In this document: one piece after another, positions 8,442 to 15,505 of the stretch | Position numbering within the stretch: position 1 is the first letter of the stretch | How the letters are laid out: the number at the start of each line of letters is the position of its first letter | Assembly (NCBI RefSeq): GCF_001557215.1 | Contig: NZ_LSJM01000421.1 | Span: 1 to 17,696 of the forward strand | Direction of reading: 5' to 3' | Source: Sphingomonas sp. CCH9-E2 | Lineage (GTDB): Bacteria; Pseudomonadota; Alphaproteobacteria; Sphingomonadales; Sphingomonadaceae | Length of the DNA stretch: 17,696 bases | The notes under the pieces: generated by a model | Databases searched by the model: none | What the model was told of the DNA's origin: nothing | The model's input: only the letters and a program-made list of their open reading frames with translations | Translations under genes and position numbers: made by a program

Positions 8442-10742
8442 TCAGAGGCCGTAGCCAAGACGGATCCCCACGGTACGCGGGCGCAGCGTGCCGAAGCGGC
8501 TCACCAGAAACGCCTCGGGATGGATGTACACGACCGAATGATCGTCGAAGAGATTCTCGACATAGAGATTGGCTGAGAGCGACCCCTTCTTGACCCCCAG
8601 ATTGAGGTTCACATTGGCATATTCGTCGGTCTTGCCGAAGGTCGACAGGCGCAGATTGGGGTTGCCCGGCGTGTTCGGGAACGAGCTGTTGTACGAGCCC
8701 ACATATTGCGCGTTGATCGCGAAGGTGCCGCGCGCGCTGTCGCCCAGGTCGAAGCCATAGGAGATATACGCCGCGCCCTGCAGCCGCGGAGCCGACAGGC
8801 GATGACCCAGCACCGCACCCGACACCGTCGCTTCGGTCGCGGAGAGCTTGGTGATCTTCGAATCGTTATACGCCGCATTCAGGCCGATGAAGACGTCCTT
8901 GGCCGGGATCACGCCGATCTCGACCTCGAACCCCTTGCTGCGCGCTGCGCCGATATTCGTCGCGAACTGCACCGAGTCCGACCGGCGATTGGCCTGCGCC
9001 TGGATGTTGCTCCAGTCGATCAGGTAGAGCGCGGCGTTCATCGTCACGCGGCCGTCGAGCCAACGTGCCTTGGCGCCAAGCTCATAGCTTTTGAGATCGT
9101 CCGAATCCGCGCCGTACGGTATGATGATGTCGGTCGGATCGGTCAGGCTGGCGGCACCGGCGCGCGCGTTGACGATCGGCGCGCGGAAGCCGGTCGAGAA
9201 GGTCGCGTAGGTCGTGATGACCTCGCTCGGCTTCCACGTCGCGCTCGCTTTCCATGAGGGAGCGGACCCGGTCGCCTTGACCCCGGCCGCTGCCGCATAG
9301 GGCGTGAAGGTCGCAGGGTTGAAGTTCACCGGGATGCCGAACAGCGCATAGGTGAAGTAATTGAACCCGCCCGCCGTCGCGAGATAGCCGCCCGCTTCGG
9401 TAAATGCCTGGGCCGAGGTACGACCATAGCGCATGCCGCCGGTCAGCCAGAACTTCGGCGAGAAGCGATAGGTCAGCTCGCCGAACCCGGCCAGCTCCTC
9501 GCTGTTCGAATAGGTATAGAGCTTCTGATAATATTGATCGGGCAGGCCGGTGATGCCGCGCGCCGCCAGGAATTGCGGGTTCGACCGGTAGAAATAATCC
9601 ACGTCGCGGCGACGGTGCATGTAGAAGCCGCCGATGGTGAATTCGAACGGCCCGTCGAGCGACGACACCAGCCGCGTTTCCTGCACGAACACCTTGTCAT
9701 AGGCGTCGGCGTCGAGCCCGAAGGCGATCGGCGCGCCGGGGAACGAGCCGGGCGCGAAGGTGCCGGCAAGGTCGACATAGAATTTCTGGTCGAAATCCGA
9801 ATAGGTCGACGAGCTGGTCAGGCGGGCGAAGTCGAATTCATATTCGACCGTGCCGTTGATGATCGTCTGCTTGCCGGTGAAGCGGTCGGGCTGGTCCGAC
9901 ACACGCTTCTCACGCCCCAGCGAAGGACTGGTGAGCGAGCTGTCCTTGGGATCGCTGTCCTCGTACGATCCCATGACCCGCACCGACAGCCGGTCGTTCG
10001 GCTTCCACTGCGCGATGACGCGGCCGCCCCAGTTGATCAGCTTGTTCGAATTCTTGATGCCGGTCCCGACATTGTCGAGATAGCCGTCTTCATTGCGGTA
10101 GAAGCCGACCGCACGCACCGCCAGCGTATCGCTGACGATCGGCAGGTTGACCATGAGGTTGTAGCGCTGGCGGAAGCTGTCTTTGCCCGTCAGCGCGAGA
10201 TCGACCTGGCCCGCCATGTCGAACGACGACAGGTTCGGGTTCTTGGTCAGGATGCGCATCGCGCCGGAGAGCGAACCCGATCCGAACAGCGTCCCCTGCG
10301 GCCCGCGCAGGAATTCGACCCGCTCGACGTCGAACAAAGTCGGATCGACCACGGTGGTGTTGCCGATGGTCGAGATCGGCAGTTCGTCGATATAGACCGC
10401 GACCGAGCTTTGCAGATTGGCGTTATAGCCGTTGGTGGCGATGCCGCGCGCGGTGAAATTGTTGAAATTCTGGGTCGGGCGGTTGAGGACGACGCCGGGC
10501 GTTTCGCGGGCAATCCCCTCGAATCCGACAATGCCCTTTTCCGTCAGCTCTTCCTGCTGGAATGCGCTGATGCTGAGCGGCACGTCCTGGATGCGCTCTG
10601 CACGGCGGGTGGCGGTCACGACCACCTCGTCATCGCCCTGAGCGGTCGTGTCGCCGGTCGTCGGGGCGTCCTGAGCCGCGACGGACATCGGTACCGTGAA
10701 CAACGTGACCGCACAGGCGGTCGCCAGAAGCCTTGCCCTCAT
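8442..10742 (-). CDS. TonB-dependent outer-membrane receptor
   Basis: A 766-aa receptor. A signal peptide of about 23 residues ends in SVAAQ, followed by a TonB-box-like DDEVVVTATR near residues 37-46. The plug domain (about 50-165) carries VYIDELPI, VERVEFLRGPQGTLFGSGSLSGAM and the IL-TKNP end. A 22-strand barrel follows, rich in alternating aromatic residues. The ATG at 10742 has a strong GAGGAGAGG site; the open frame continues 30 codons upstream but that is promoter DNA. Sphingomonad receptors of this class import sugars, lignin or lipid derivatives and other bulky compounds besides iron chelates. The downstream esterase and CoA ligase point to an organic ester, not a siderophore. First gene of the operon, with a recognisable promoter upstream. 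Confidence 0.94.
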   Translation of the reverse strand: MRARLLATACAVTLFTVPMSVAAQDAPTTGDTTAQGDDEVVVTATRRAERIQDVPLSISAFQQEELTEKGIVGFEGIARETPGVVLNRPTQNFNNFTARGIATNGYNANLQSSVAVYIDELPISTIGNTTVVDPTLFDVERVEFLRGPQGTLFGSGSLSGAMRILTKNPNLSSFDMAGQVDLALTGKDSFRQRYNLMVNLPIVSDTLAVRAVGFYRNEDGYLDNVGTGIKNSNKLINWGGRVIAQWKPNDRLSVRVMGSYEDSDPKDSSLTSPSLGREKRVSDQPDRFTGKQTIINGTVEYEFDFARLTSSSTYSDFDQKFYVDLAGTFAPGSFPGAPIAFGLDADAYDKVFVQETRLVSSLDGPFEFTIGGFYMHRRRDVDYFYRSNPQFLAARGITGLPDQYYQKLYTYSNSEELAGFGELTYRFSPKFWLTGGMRYGRTSAQAFTEAGGYLATAGGFNYFTYALFGIPVNFNPATFTPYAAAAGVKATGSAPSWKASATWKPSEVITTYATFSTGFRAPIVNARAGAASLTDPTDIIIPYGADSDDLKSYELGAKARWLDGRVTMNAALYLIDWSNIQAQANRRSDSVQFATNIGAARSKGFEVEIGVIPAKDVFIGLNAAYNDSKITKLSATEATVSGAVLGHRLSAPRLQGAAYISYGFDLGDSARGTFAINAQYVGSYNSSFPNTPGNPNLRLSTFGKTDEYANVNLNLGVKKGSLSANLYVENLFDDHSVVYIHPEAFLVSRFGTLRPRTVGIRLGYGL

Positions 10743-10790
10743 CCTTACCTCTCCTCGATGCCATCGATCATGCGTCGATTTGCTGCGCCG

Positions 10791-10819
10791 ACTATGTCGC
10801 AGGGCAAACAGGCTGTCAA
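10791..10819 (-). promoter_or_regulatory. Sigma-70-type promoter of the TonB receptor operon
   Basis: On the minus strand, TTGACA (10814-10819) and CATAGT (10791-10796) are separated by 17 bp. The -10 box is about 49 bp before the receptor ATG. The -35 matches the consensus at all six positions. An inverted repeat abuts the -35 on its upstream side. Confidence 0.6.
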
Positions 10820-10845
10820 TATTCACTATCACGTGTGTGAATGTT
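10818..10845. promoter_or_regulatory. Inverted repeat, candidate TetR operator
   Basis: Perfect 6-bp arms ATTCAC and GTGAAT (10821-10826 and 10837-10842) flank 10 bp. Two further matching pairs (10818-10819 with 10844-10845) lie outside a single mismatch. The left arm overlaps the -35 box of the receptor promoter, a suitable place for a repressor. AATATTCACT (10819-10828) recurs with one change before the SDR gene. That the local TetR protein binds here is inference. Confidence 0.45.
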
Positions 10846-10886
10846 ATCAGCGATGCACTTGACCGGGCTCCGGAGGGCCTTTGCGA

Positions 10887-12740
10887 TCAATCCGGGGTGA
10901 AGCGGCGGCGCTGTCCCGTGGCTTTGGTCTGGGCAGCCTTGAGCGCTACGCAATTGCCGACAATCAGCGCATCCATCGCCGTGTCCATGAAGCAATGGAA
11001 TGCGTCTTCCGGAGTCTCGACGATCGGTTCGCCGCGCACATTGAATGACGTATTGGCGAGGACCGGACAGCCGGTGCGTCCATGAAATGCTTCAAGCAGG
11101 GCATGATAGCGCGGATTGGTTTCGCGATGCACGGTCTGCACCCGCGCCGACATGTCGATATGGGTGACGGCATTGATTTCCGACCGGTCCTGCGCCAGCC
11201 GGTCCATGCCGGGCATTGCAGGCGCGTTCGTGCCGGCTTGCCGCCGTCGATGCCGGGCCACCGGCACCGTGAAGGTCATATAGGGCATCGCGCGGTCGAG
11301 TTCGAACCAGTCGGCCGCATGTTCGGCAAGGACGCTCGGCGCGAAGGGGCGGAACGATTCACGAAACTTGACCGCCGCATTGAGATGGCGCTGCATCCCC
11401 GGGGGACGCGGATCGGCCAGGATCGAGCGGGCCCCCAGCGCGCGCGGCCCGAATTCGGACCGCCCCTGATGCCAGCCCACGACCGCACCCTCGGCCAGCA
11501 GGCGCGCGGTGGTGTCGAGCACATGATCGTCCGCCAGGACGTCGAAGACGCAGCCGACATCCGCCAGACGGCGTTCGATCGCCTCCTGCGCATAGGATGG
11601 ACCCAACAGCGCCCCGCCCATGCCGTCCGCCGCGTCGTCCCGCGACCGGGCACGGCGGGGTGCGGGGTCGGCACCCTCGCCATGCAAGTGATGCGCGACC
11701 AGCGCCGCCCCGACCGCGCCGCCGGCATCGCCCGCTGCAGGCTGCACCCAGATCCGGTCGAAAATCCCTTCGCGCAACAATCGCGCATTGGCGACACAGT
11801 TAAGCGCTACCCCGCCGGCCAGGCACAGATTGGGCTCGCCGGTGCTCTCACGGATATCGCGCGCGAGCGCCACGACCACCTCTTCCAGAACAAGCTGGAT
11901 CGAGGCCGCCAGGTCCATCTGAAGCTGTCCCGGTGGTGCATCGAGCGGGTGCGGCGGGCCGCCGAACAACGCGTGGAACGCGCGGCCGGTCATGCGGTCC
12001 CCGCTGCAATAATCGAAGTAGCGCAGGTCGAGGCGAAAGCTGCCATCCGGGCGGATATCGATCAGGTGGCGGCGAATCCGATCGGCGAAGCGCGGCTGGC
12101 CATAGGGCGCGAGGCCCATCAGCTTATACTCGCCCGAATTGACCCTGAACCCGGCATATTCGGTAAAGGCGGAATAGAGCAGCCCGAGCGAGTGGGGAAA
12201 ATGGATTTCCCGCAGGACTGTCAGTCGGTTCCCCGCGCCGACCGCTAGCGATGTCGTGGTCCATTCGCCGACGCCATCCAGCGTGAGGACCGCCGCGGAG
12301 TCGAATGGCGAGGGATAGAATGCGCTGGCGGCATGGCTCAGATGATGTTCGGAAAATACCAGCCGCTCGTCCCAGCGGACCGCGTTGCCGAGCACGTCGC
12401 CGAGTGCCTGTGCCAATTGCTGTTTCTGGAACAGCTTGTTCCCCAGCCACTCGCCGATGTTGCGGCGGAATGACGCGGCACCGCGCGGGGCGACTGCCAG
12501 GAAGGTCTCGAGGATGCGATCGAACTTGAGGAAGGGCTTTTCGTAAAAGGCGACGAGGTCGATGTCCTCGGCCGACACACCCGCCGTCGCCAGGCAGGCC
12601 CGGATGGCATGCGCCGGGAATGCGGGATCGTGACGCAGCCGGGTAAACCGCTCTTCCTGCGCAGCGGCGACGACGACGCCATCGACGACCAGAGACGCGG
12701 CGGCGTCGTGATAATAGGCGGAAATGCCGAGGATCTTCAC
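10887..12740 (-). CDS. NodU/CmcH-family O-carbamoyltransferase (SxtI-like)
   Basis: A 617-aa carbamoyltransferase. Family enzymes transfer a carbamoyl group from carbamoyl phosphate, via carbamoyl-adenylate, to a hydroxyl of a natural product. The N-terminal Kae1-like domain carries SAYYHDAAASL at the start, the metal-binding EHHLSHAASAF near residues 131-141 (H132 and H136), LTLDGVGEW and SGEYKLMGLAPYG. The C-terminal domain carries GRSEFGPRALGARSILADPR, VKFRESFRPFAPSV and NTSFNVRGEPIV. All key segments are intact and the length fits. The start is a GTG, one base after the DUF5989 stop. It is the last gene of a three-gene operon with SxtJ-like and DUF5989 proteins, matching the sxtI-sxtJ-sxtK association in saxitoxin clusters. 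The acceptor is unknown; the divergent peptide genes make a Ser/Thr-rich peptide a candidate. Confidence 0.94.
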   Translation of the reverse strand: MKILGISAYYHDAAASLVVDGVVVAAAQEERFTRLRHDPAFPAHAIRACLATAGVSAEDIDLVAFYEKPFLKFDRILETFLAVAPRGAASFRRNIGEWLGNKLFQKQQLAQALGDVLGNAVRWDERLVFSEHHLSHAASAFYPSPFDSAAVLTLDGVGEWTTTSLAVGAGNRLTVLREIHFPHSLGLLYSAFTEYAGFRVNSGEYKLMGLAPYGQPRFADRIRRHLIDIRPDGSFRLDLRYFDYCSGDRMTGRAFHALFGGPPHPLDAPPGQLQMDLAASIQLVLEEVVVALARDIRESTGEPNLCLAGGVALNCVANARLLREGIFDRIWVQPAAGDAGGAVGAALVAHHLHGEGADPAPRRARSRDDAADGMGGALLGPSYAQEAIERRLADVGCVFDVLADDHVLDTTARLLAEGAVVGWHQGRSEFGPRALGARSILADPRPPGMQRHLNAAVKFRESFRPFAPSVLAEHAADWFELDRAMPYMTFTVPVARHRRRQAGTNAPAMPGMDRLAQDRSEINAVTHIDMSARVQTVHRETNPRYHALLEAFHGRTGCPVLANTSFNVRGEPIVETPEDAFHCFMDTAMDALIVGNCVALKAAQTKATGQRRRFTPD

Positions 12741-12741
12741 C

Positions 12742-12909
12742 CTAGAACAGCGTGTAGATGAAGGGCGAAAGGATCGACCCCTTCGCCAGCACGAGCATGC
12801 CGCCGACGGCAGCGAAGACCAGGATCATCGGAAGCATCCACAGCTTTTTGCGGTGGCGCAGAAATGCGATGAGATCGCGCAGAAAGGGGATGATGGCGCG
12901 CCAGTGCAT
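12742..12909 (-). CDS. DUF5989-family small membrane protein (SxtK-like)
   Basis: A 55-aa protein not picked up by length-based gene finding. It begins MHWRAIIPFLRDLIAFLR, has a basic RKK stretch, one hydrophobic helix (about residues 24-41) and ends SPFIYTLF. The W/FLR..RK..WLLP helix and the terminal PFIYTLF are characteristic of DUF5989 proteins. These sit next to NodU-type carbamoyltransferases and SxtJ-like proteins in many natural-product and polysaccharide clusters. Its biochemical role is unknown, but a membrane anchor or partner for the carbamoyltransferase is a common guess. A GAGGTT ribosome site lies seven bases before the ATG. It starts 9 bp after the SxtJ-like stop and ends one base before the carbamoyltransferase GTG, so the three genes are surely co-transcribed. 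Confidence 0.88.
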   Translation of the reverse strand: MHWRAIIPFLRDLIAFLRHRKKLWMLPMILVFAAVGGMLVLAKGSILSPFIYTLF

Positions 12910-12918
12910 GCCGCAACC

Positions 12919-13383
12919 TCAATAGGGATGTCGCAGCGAAGCGGCGTCGGGTCCGGGCGGAGCGCGCTCGATCCAGTAGCTGGATGGCGCACCACGCAGG
13001 CGCAGCGCATCCCGCCCCGCCAGCCGCAGGATCACGGCAACAGGCGTCAGAATGCCGTAATAGAGGGCGGACAAAATCACCGGACTGGTGACGCGGCCGA
13101 TCGCGTCGCCAAGCGCGATCCACCCATGATAGGCCGGTTTGAGCAGCGTCGGTCGGGCGAGTGCGGCAACACCGATGAGCACGGCAACCAGGATCAGCGC
13201 GATCGGCACGCGGGACGCGGCGGTGCTCCATGCCAGCCCGGCGGCAAGCGGGCCGACGATGAAGGTCCATACTGGGACGATCGCTGCGACGCCGGCCATC
13301 AGCAACCCGAAGCGGCGCAGGTTGGCCGGTGACGGTGGCGGGACGGGAGCGGAACGCGCCCGGACTCCAATCGGTTCATGCAT
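12919..13383 (-). CDS. SxtJ-family membrane protein
   Basis: A 154-aa protein with two or three hydrophobic segments near residues 25-45, 54-74 and 97-118. The C-terminal part has a TPVAVILRLAGRDALRLR stretch followed by SSYWIER, the hallmark of SxtJ family proteins. These are paired with O-carbamoyltransferases, including in the saxitoxin cluster. The function is not established. I chose the ATG at 13383, which has a GGGGGG ribosome site; the frame stays open to 13440 but adds only an arginine-rich stretch overlapping the promoter. It is the first gene of the minus-strand operon and diverges from the precursor-peptide genes. A membrane location for the carbamoylation step is inferred from its helices and those of the DUF5989 partner. 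Confidence 0.85.
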   Translation of the reverse strand: MHEPIGVRARSAPVPPPSPANLRRFGLLMAGVAAIVPVWTFIVGPLAAGLAWSTAASRVPIALILVAVLIGVAALARPTLLKPAYHGWIALGDAIGRVTSPVILSALYYGILTPVAVILRLAGRDALRLRGAPSSYWIERAPPGPDAASLRHPY

Positions 13384-13404
13384 TGGTCGCGCCCCCCGGA
13401 CCGG

Positions 13405-13434
13405 TTTATGCAAAAAGCCGCGTCGGGGTGGCAA
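13405..13434 (-). promoter_or_regulatory. Candidate promoter of the SxtJ-DUF5989-carbamoyltransferase operon
   Basis: On the minus strand, TTGCCA (13429-13434) and CATAAA (13405-13410) are 18 bp apart, placing transcription start shortly before the SxtJ-like ATG. The match is fair. The 5' leader would be only about 15 bases. Confidence 0.35.
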
Positions 13435-13511
13435 GCGCAATCATTCCGGGCTATCTTGAACGCCCGGCGCCCCACCGACATTGCAGCGAACGCGTTGCGA
13501 TTTCGGGCTTT

Positions 13512-13611
13512 GCCTCAGTTTCTATGACGATACGCGATGACCCGGACATCGCCAACGTCCAACGGCCTGCCCACCGACGGGGGCAGTTTCCCGAATGCCT
13601 ACCCATCCTGA
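13512..13611 (+). pseudogene. Decayed third precursor-peptide copy (frameshifted)
   Basis: The 3' end, from an ATG at 13537, reads MTRTSPTSNGLP then TDGGSFPNAYPS and stop. This equals the core of precursor 1 at 20 of 24 positions. The upstream part does not continue in frame. A TGA lies four codons before the ATG, and alignment of the DNA with precursor 1 needs a deletion of about 4 bp just before the core, where the LICHGEI codons should be. Before that point a neighbouring frame only faintly recalls the leader. The conserved Trp is replaced by Ala and no ribosome site precedes the ATG. It is best read as a duplicated precursor gene that lost its leader and is no longer processed. Expression of a leaderless 24-aa peptide cannot be fully excluded. 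Confidence 0.7.
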
Positions 13612-13709
13612 TTTTGCATCGAGATCGCCGCCAGACGTGGGGCTAGCGGTCACGATTCGGGGATTCGGACGACCATCCCATCTTGTAACAATCGAGCAGC
13701 TTTGTCGGC

Positions 13710-13739
13710 TTGCCTCATTTGTTGCGACATCGTTATGAT
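13710..13739 (+). promoter_or_regulatory. Candidate promoter of precursor gene 1
   Basis: TTGCCT (13710-13715) and TATGAT (13734-13739) are separated by 18 bp. The -10 box is about 54 bp before the precursor 1 ATG. The rest of the interval from 13612 to 13792 holds no credible gene. Confidence 0.45.
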
Positions 13740-13792
13740 CGAGGGATCGTGAGCGCGTTTGCCCTTGGCAGTTGAGAATTGGGGAGCGGACG

Positions 13793-13966
13793 ATGACTGC
13801 AAATGCCCAAGTGCACGACGAGCCGGTCTCGTGGCTCGCTCGACAAGCGTACACAGCGCCCAAGCTGATCTGCCATGGCGAAATTCACGCGGTGACACGG
13901 ACGTCGCCGACGATAAACGGTTTGCCCACCGATGGCGGGAGCTCGCCTAATTGGTATCCGTCGTGA
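13793..13966 (+). CDS. RiPP precursor peptide 1 (lasso-type leader, PNWYPS terminus)
   Basis: A 57-aa peptide starting MTANAQVHDEPVSWLARQ, with a clear GGGGAG site six bases before the ATG. A TTG start seven codons upstream is less likely. The leader has Y20, P23, L25, G29 and T35, the Y-x2-P-x-L-x3-G-x5-T pattern that RRE-type B proteins recognise in lasso peptide precursors. The rest, from Thr37, is TSPTINGLPTDGGSSPNWYPS: rich in Gly, Pro, Ser and Thr, with one Asp, one Trp and one Tyr, and no Cys or Lys. It is paralogous to precursor 2 (APKLICHG, the DGG motif and PNWYPS are identical). If cleavage follows the usual T(-2) rule the core starts at Thr37. That places Asp at position 11, too far for a lasso ring. 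The product class is unknown. Confidence 0.85.
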   Translation: MTANAQVHDEPVSWLARQAYTAPKLICHGEIHAVTRTSPTINGLPTDGGSSPNWYPS

Positions 13967-14147
13967 TTTCGCGTGGCCGGTCGCTGATCGCTTGATGGCT
14001 AACGATGAGTTCCGGCAATTCGGAGAGCTATCACGGCCCGCCTACATGCGCAGCGATTGCGGCTTGCGAAGGTCGTTTCGGTCTCAGTATGAATGTGACG
14101 ATGCCGGGCGATTCTGTGTCGCGGCACATTGAGCGTCCGGGGGACTT

Positions 14148-14318
14148 ATGACTGAGAAGACCGGTGCAGAAGCTAAGCCGAAGGCGGCGTGCTTGCTGCT
14201 CTCATACGACGCGCCGAAGCTGATCTGCCACGGCCAGATCACGACGCTGACCCAGACCTCGGCGACCGGTTCGTTCCCAGGTGACGGCGGCACGGGGCCT
14301 AATTGGTATCCGTCGTGA
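14148..14318 (+). CDS. RiPP precursor peptide 2 (lasso-type leader, PNWYPS terminus)
   Basis: A 56-aa peptide starting MTEKTGAEAKPKAACLLL, with GGGGGA just before the ATG. Y20, P23, L25, G29 and T35 fall at exactly the same residues as in precursor 1, and APKLICHG is identical. The predicted core from Thr37 is TSATGSFPGDGGTGPNWYPS, with Asp at position 10. The N-terminal 18 residues are unlike precursor 1, while the leader box and the last six residues are fixed, as expected for a recognition element and a site of modification. Cys27 in the leader is also conserved between the two, and Cys15 is extra here. The gene lies 181 bp after precursor 1 and 131 bp before the kinase gene. The 24 bp spanning its stop codon are identical to the same region of precursor 1. 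Confidence 0.87.
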   Translation: MTEKTGAEAKPKAACLLLSYDAPKLICHGQITTLTQTSATGSFPGDGGTGPNWYPS

Positions 14319-14345
14319 TTGGGATCTGCACTTTTATCTGACTGC

Positions 14346-14357
14346 TCGCTTAAGCGA
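14346..14357. promoter_or_regulatory. Perfect 12-bp palindrome between precursor 2 and kinase genes
   Basis: TCGCTTAAGCGA reads the same on both strands and lies 28 bp after the precursor 2 stop. It could be a dimeric regulator site or part of a 3' mRNA structure. No U-tract follows directly, so it is not itself a terminator. Confidence 0.3.
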
Positions 14358-14398
14358 CAAATCTCCGCGGTGATCGAACAGGCGCAGGTTGAATCTGG

Positions 14399-14425
14399 CC
14401 CCGGGGCGCGATTCGGGGACTTTTT
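14399..14425 (+). terminator. Weak candidate terminator/attenuator before the kinase gene
   Basis: CCCCG and CGGGG can pair across a 10-base loop and are followed by AC and five T. The stem is short (5 bp, all G-C). Partial termination here would give more precursor than enzyme transcript, as is common in RiPP operons. This is a prediction from sequence only. Confidence 0.3.
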
Positions 14426-14449
14426 CTGCGCGGCAGATGGTTGGCTGCA

Positions 14450-15505
14450 ATGACGGGGGTAGGCGGCGGATCCGCCCATTATCGCGTCCACGGGATGGTG
14501 CTGGCGATCGATCGCCCACTCCCCGCAGGATGGGGGCAACCGTTGGCCGATGCCGATTCTTGCCTTGCGTCCACGCAAAGGCTGCATATCCGCTACGCCG
14601 GTCACTGCGCTCCGCACCGGCTTCCATCGTCCGCGCAGCCCGGCTGGGTGCCGCACAGGCTGTCCGACGCGGTGTTGGACCCGCATCCCGCCAATGTGCG
14701 CCTGTGGTGGCGCGAGGACGCCGGTTCGCGCGCCTGGCTCGTCCAGTTCAGCCGGACCGATCCCGCCGAGGTGCTGATCGATCCCGCGCGGCGGACGGTC
14801 GACATCTACTGGTCGCACCCCGCTGCCCCGGACGATCCCGACACGCTCCCGGACGACATGGCTTCGCTGCTGTGCCCGATCATCGGTCTGTTCGCGCGGT
14901 TGAACGGCGGTGTCGCGCTGCACTGTTCGGCCATCGCGGTCGATGGGCGCGCCGTGCTGTTCGCCGGGCCGAGCGGTGCCGGCAAATCTACCTTGCTGGC
15001 GTCCTTTGCCGCCGCGCAATTCGCTCCGATCGCCGATGACCAGATCATCCCCGAACGAAGCGGCGACCGGTGGAGCGTCTATCCCGGATTCTGTCGACCC
15101 CGGCTGCACGACACCGCGATCAATCATTTCGCGCTGGATGACCGGGCAGAGGCGCGCGTCTTTTCCAATGCAACCAAGCGCTATGTAAGCCTGCCGACAG
15201 TGGGCGCATCGGGCGATGGGATCGAACCGCTGCCGATCGCAGGACTCTATCTGCTCGCCCCGCGCGCGCCGGTCGACGGTGCGGACATAGGGGTCGAGCG
15301 GATCGGACAACGCGACGGCTTCGGTGAACTGTGGGAACATCTCTATCCCGCTTTCCTGACCATCGATCAGGCCGAACGTGCGCGAACCTTCACGCTCCTG
15401 GCCGATTTCGCCCGCCACACACCGACCTTTCGCGTGCACCGGCCCGACGATCTGGCGCGGCTCGACGAAGTTCGACACGCCATTCTGGCGACGGTCGCCG
15501 GATGA
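14450..15505 (+). CDS. HPr-kinase-like (HprK-related) ATPase/kinase
   Basis: A 351-aa protein whose C-terminal half follows the HPr kinase fold. ALHCSAIAVDGRAVLFAG leads into the Walker A loop GPSGAGKST near residues 173-181, then IADDQIIPE. The N-terminal half (to about 155) is divergent and not recognised. Homologues of this type occur in RiPP clusters. In lasso clusters PadeK/ThcoK-type kinases phosphorylate the C-terminal serine of the precursor. Both precursors here end in Ser, so this is the natural substrate guess. It may instead belong to the HprK-related groups that accompany PqqD-like proteins, whose targets are unknown. The ATG at 14450 has only a weak ribosome site. The stop overlaps the methyltransferase start (15502-15505), so the two are coupled. 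Confidence 0.82.
   Translation: MTGVGGGSAHYRVHGMVLAIDRPLPAGWGQPLADADSCLASTQRLHIRYAGHCAPHRLPSSAQPGWVPHRLSDAVLDPHPANVRLWWREDAGSRAWLVQFSRTDPAEVLIDPARRTVDIYWSHPAAPDDPDTLPDDMASLLCPIIGLFARLNGGVALHCSAIAVDGRAVLFAGPSGAGKSTLLASFAAAQFAPIADDQIIPERSGDRWSVYPGFCRPRLHDTAINHFALDDRAEARVFSNATKRYVSLPTVGASGDGIEPLPIAGLYLLAPRAPVDGADIGVERIGQRDGFGELWEHLYPAFLTIDQAERARTFTLLADFARHTPTFRVHRPDDLARLDEVRHAILATVAG

Noticed and set aside
10830..10835. CACGTG hexamer as an operator
   Set aside because: A six-base palindrome is frequent by chance, and its centre does not coincide with that of the longer inverted repeat.
10860..10886. GC-rich palindrome CTCCGGAG after the carbamoyltransferase gene as a terminator
   Set aside because: It is self-complementary with no loop and has no T-run in the direction of transcription.
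13995..14132. A 45-codon open frame (MANDEFRQFGEL...) between the precursors
   Set aside because: There is no ribosome site, no leader motif, an odd composition rich in Arg and Cys, and no resemblance to either precursor.
13793..14318. Calling the two precursors canonical lasso peptides
   Set aside because: The leader fits, but there is no Gly at the expected core start, no acidic residue at position 7-9 in either peptide, and no lasso cyclase or peptidase gene in view.
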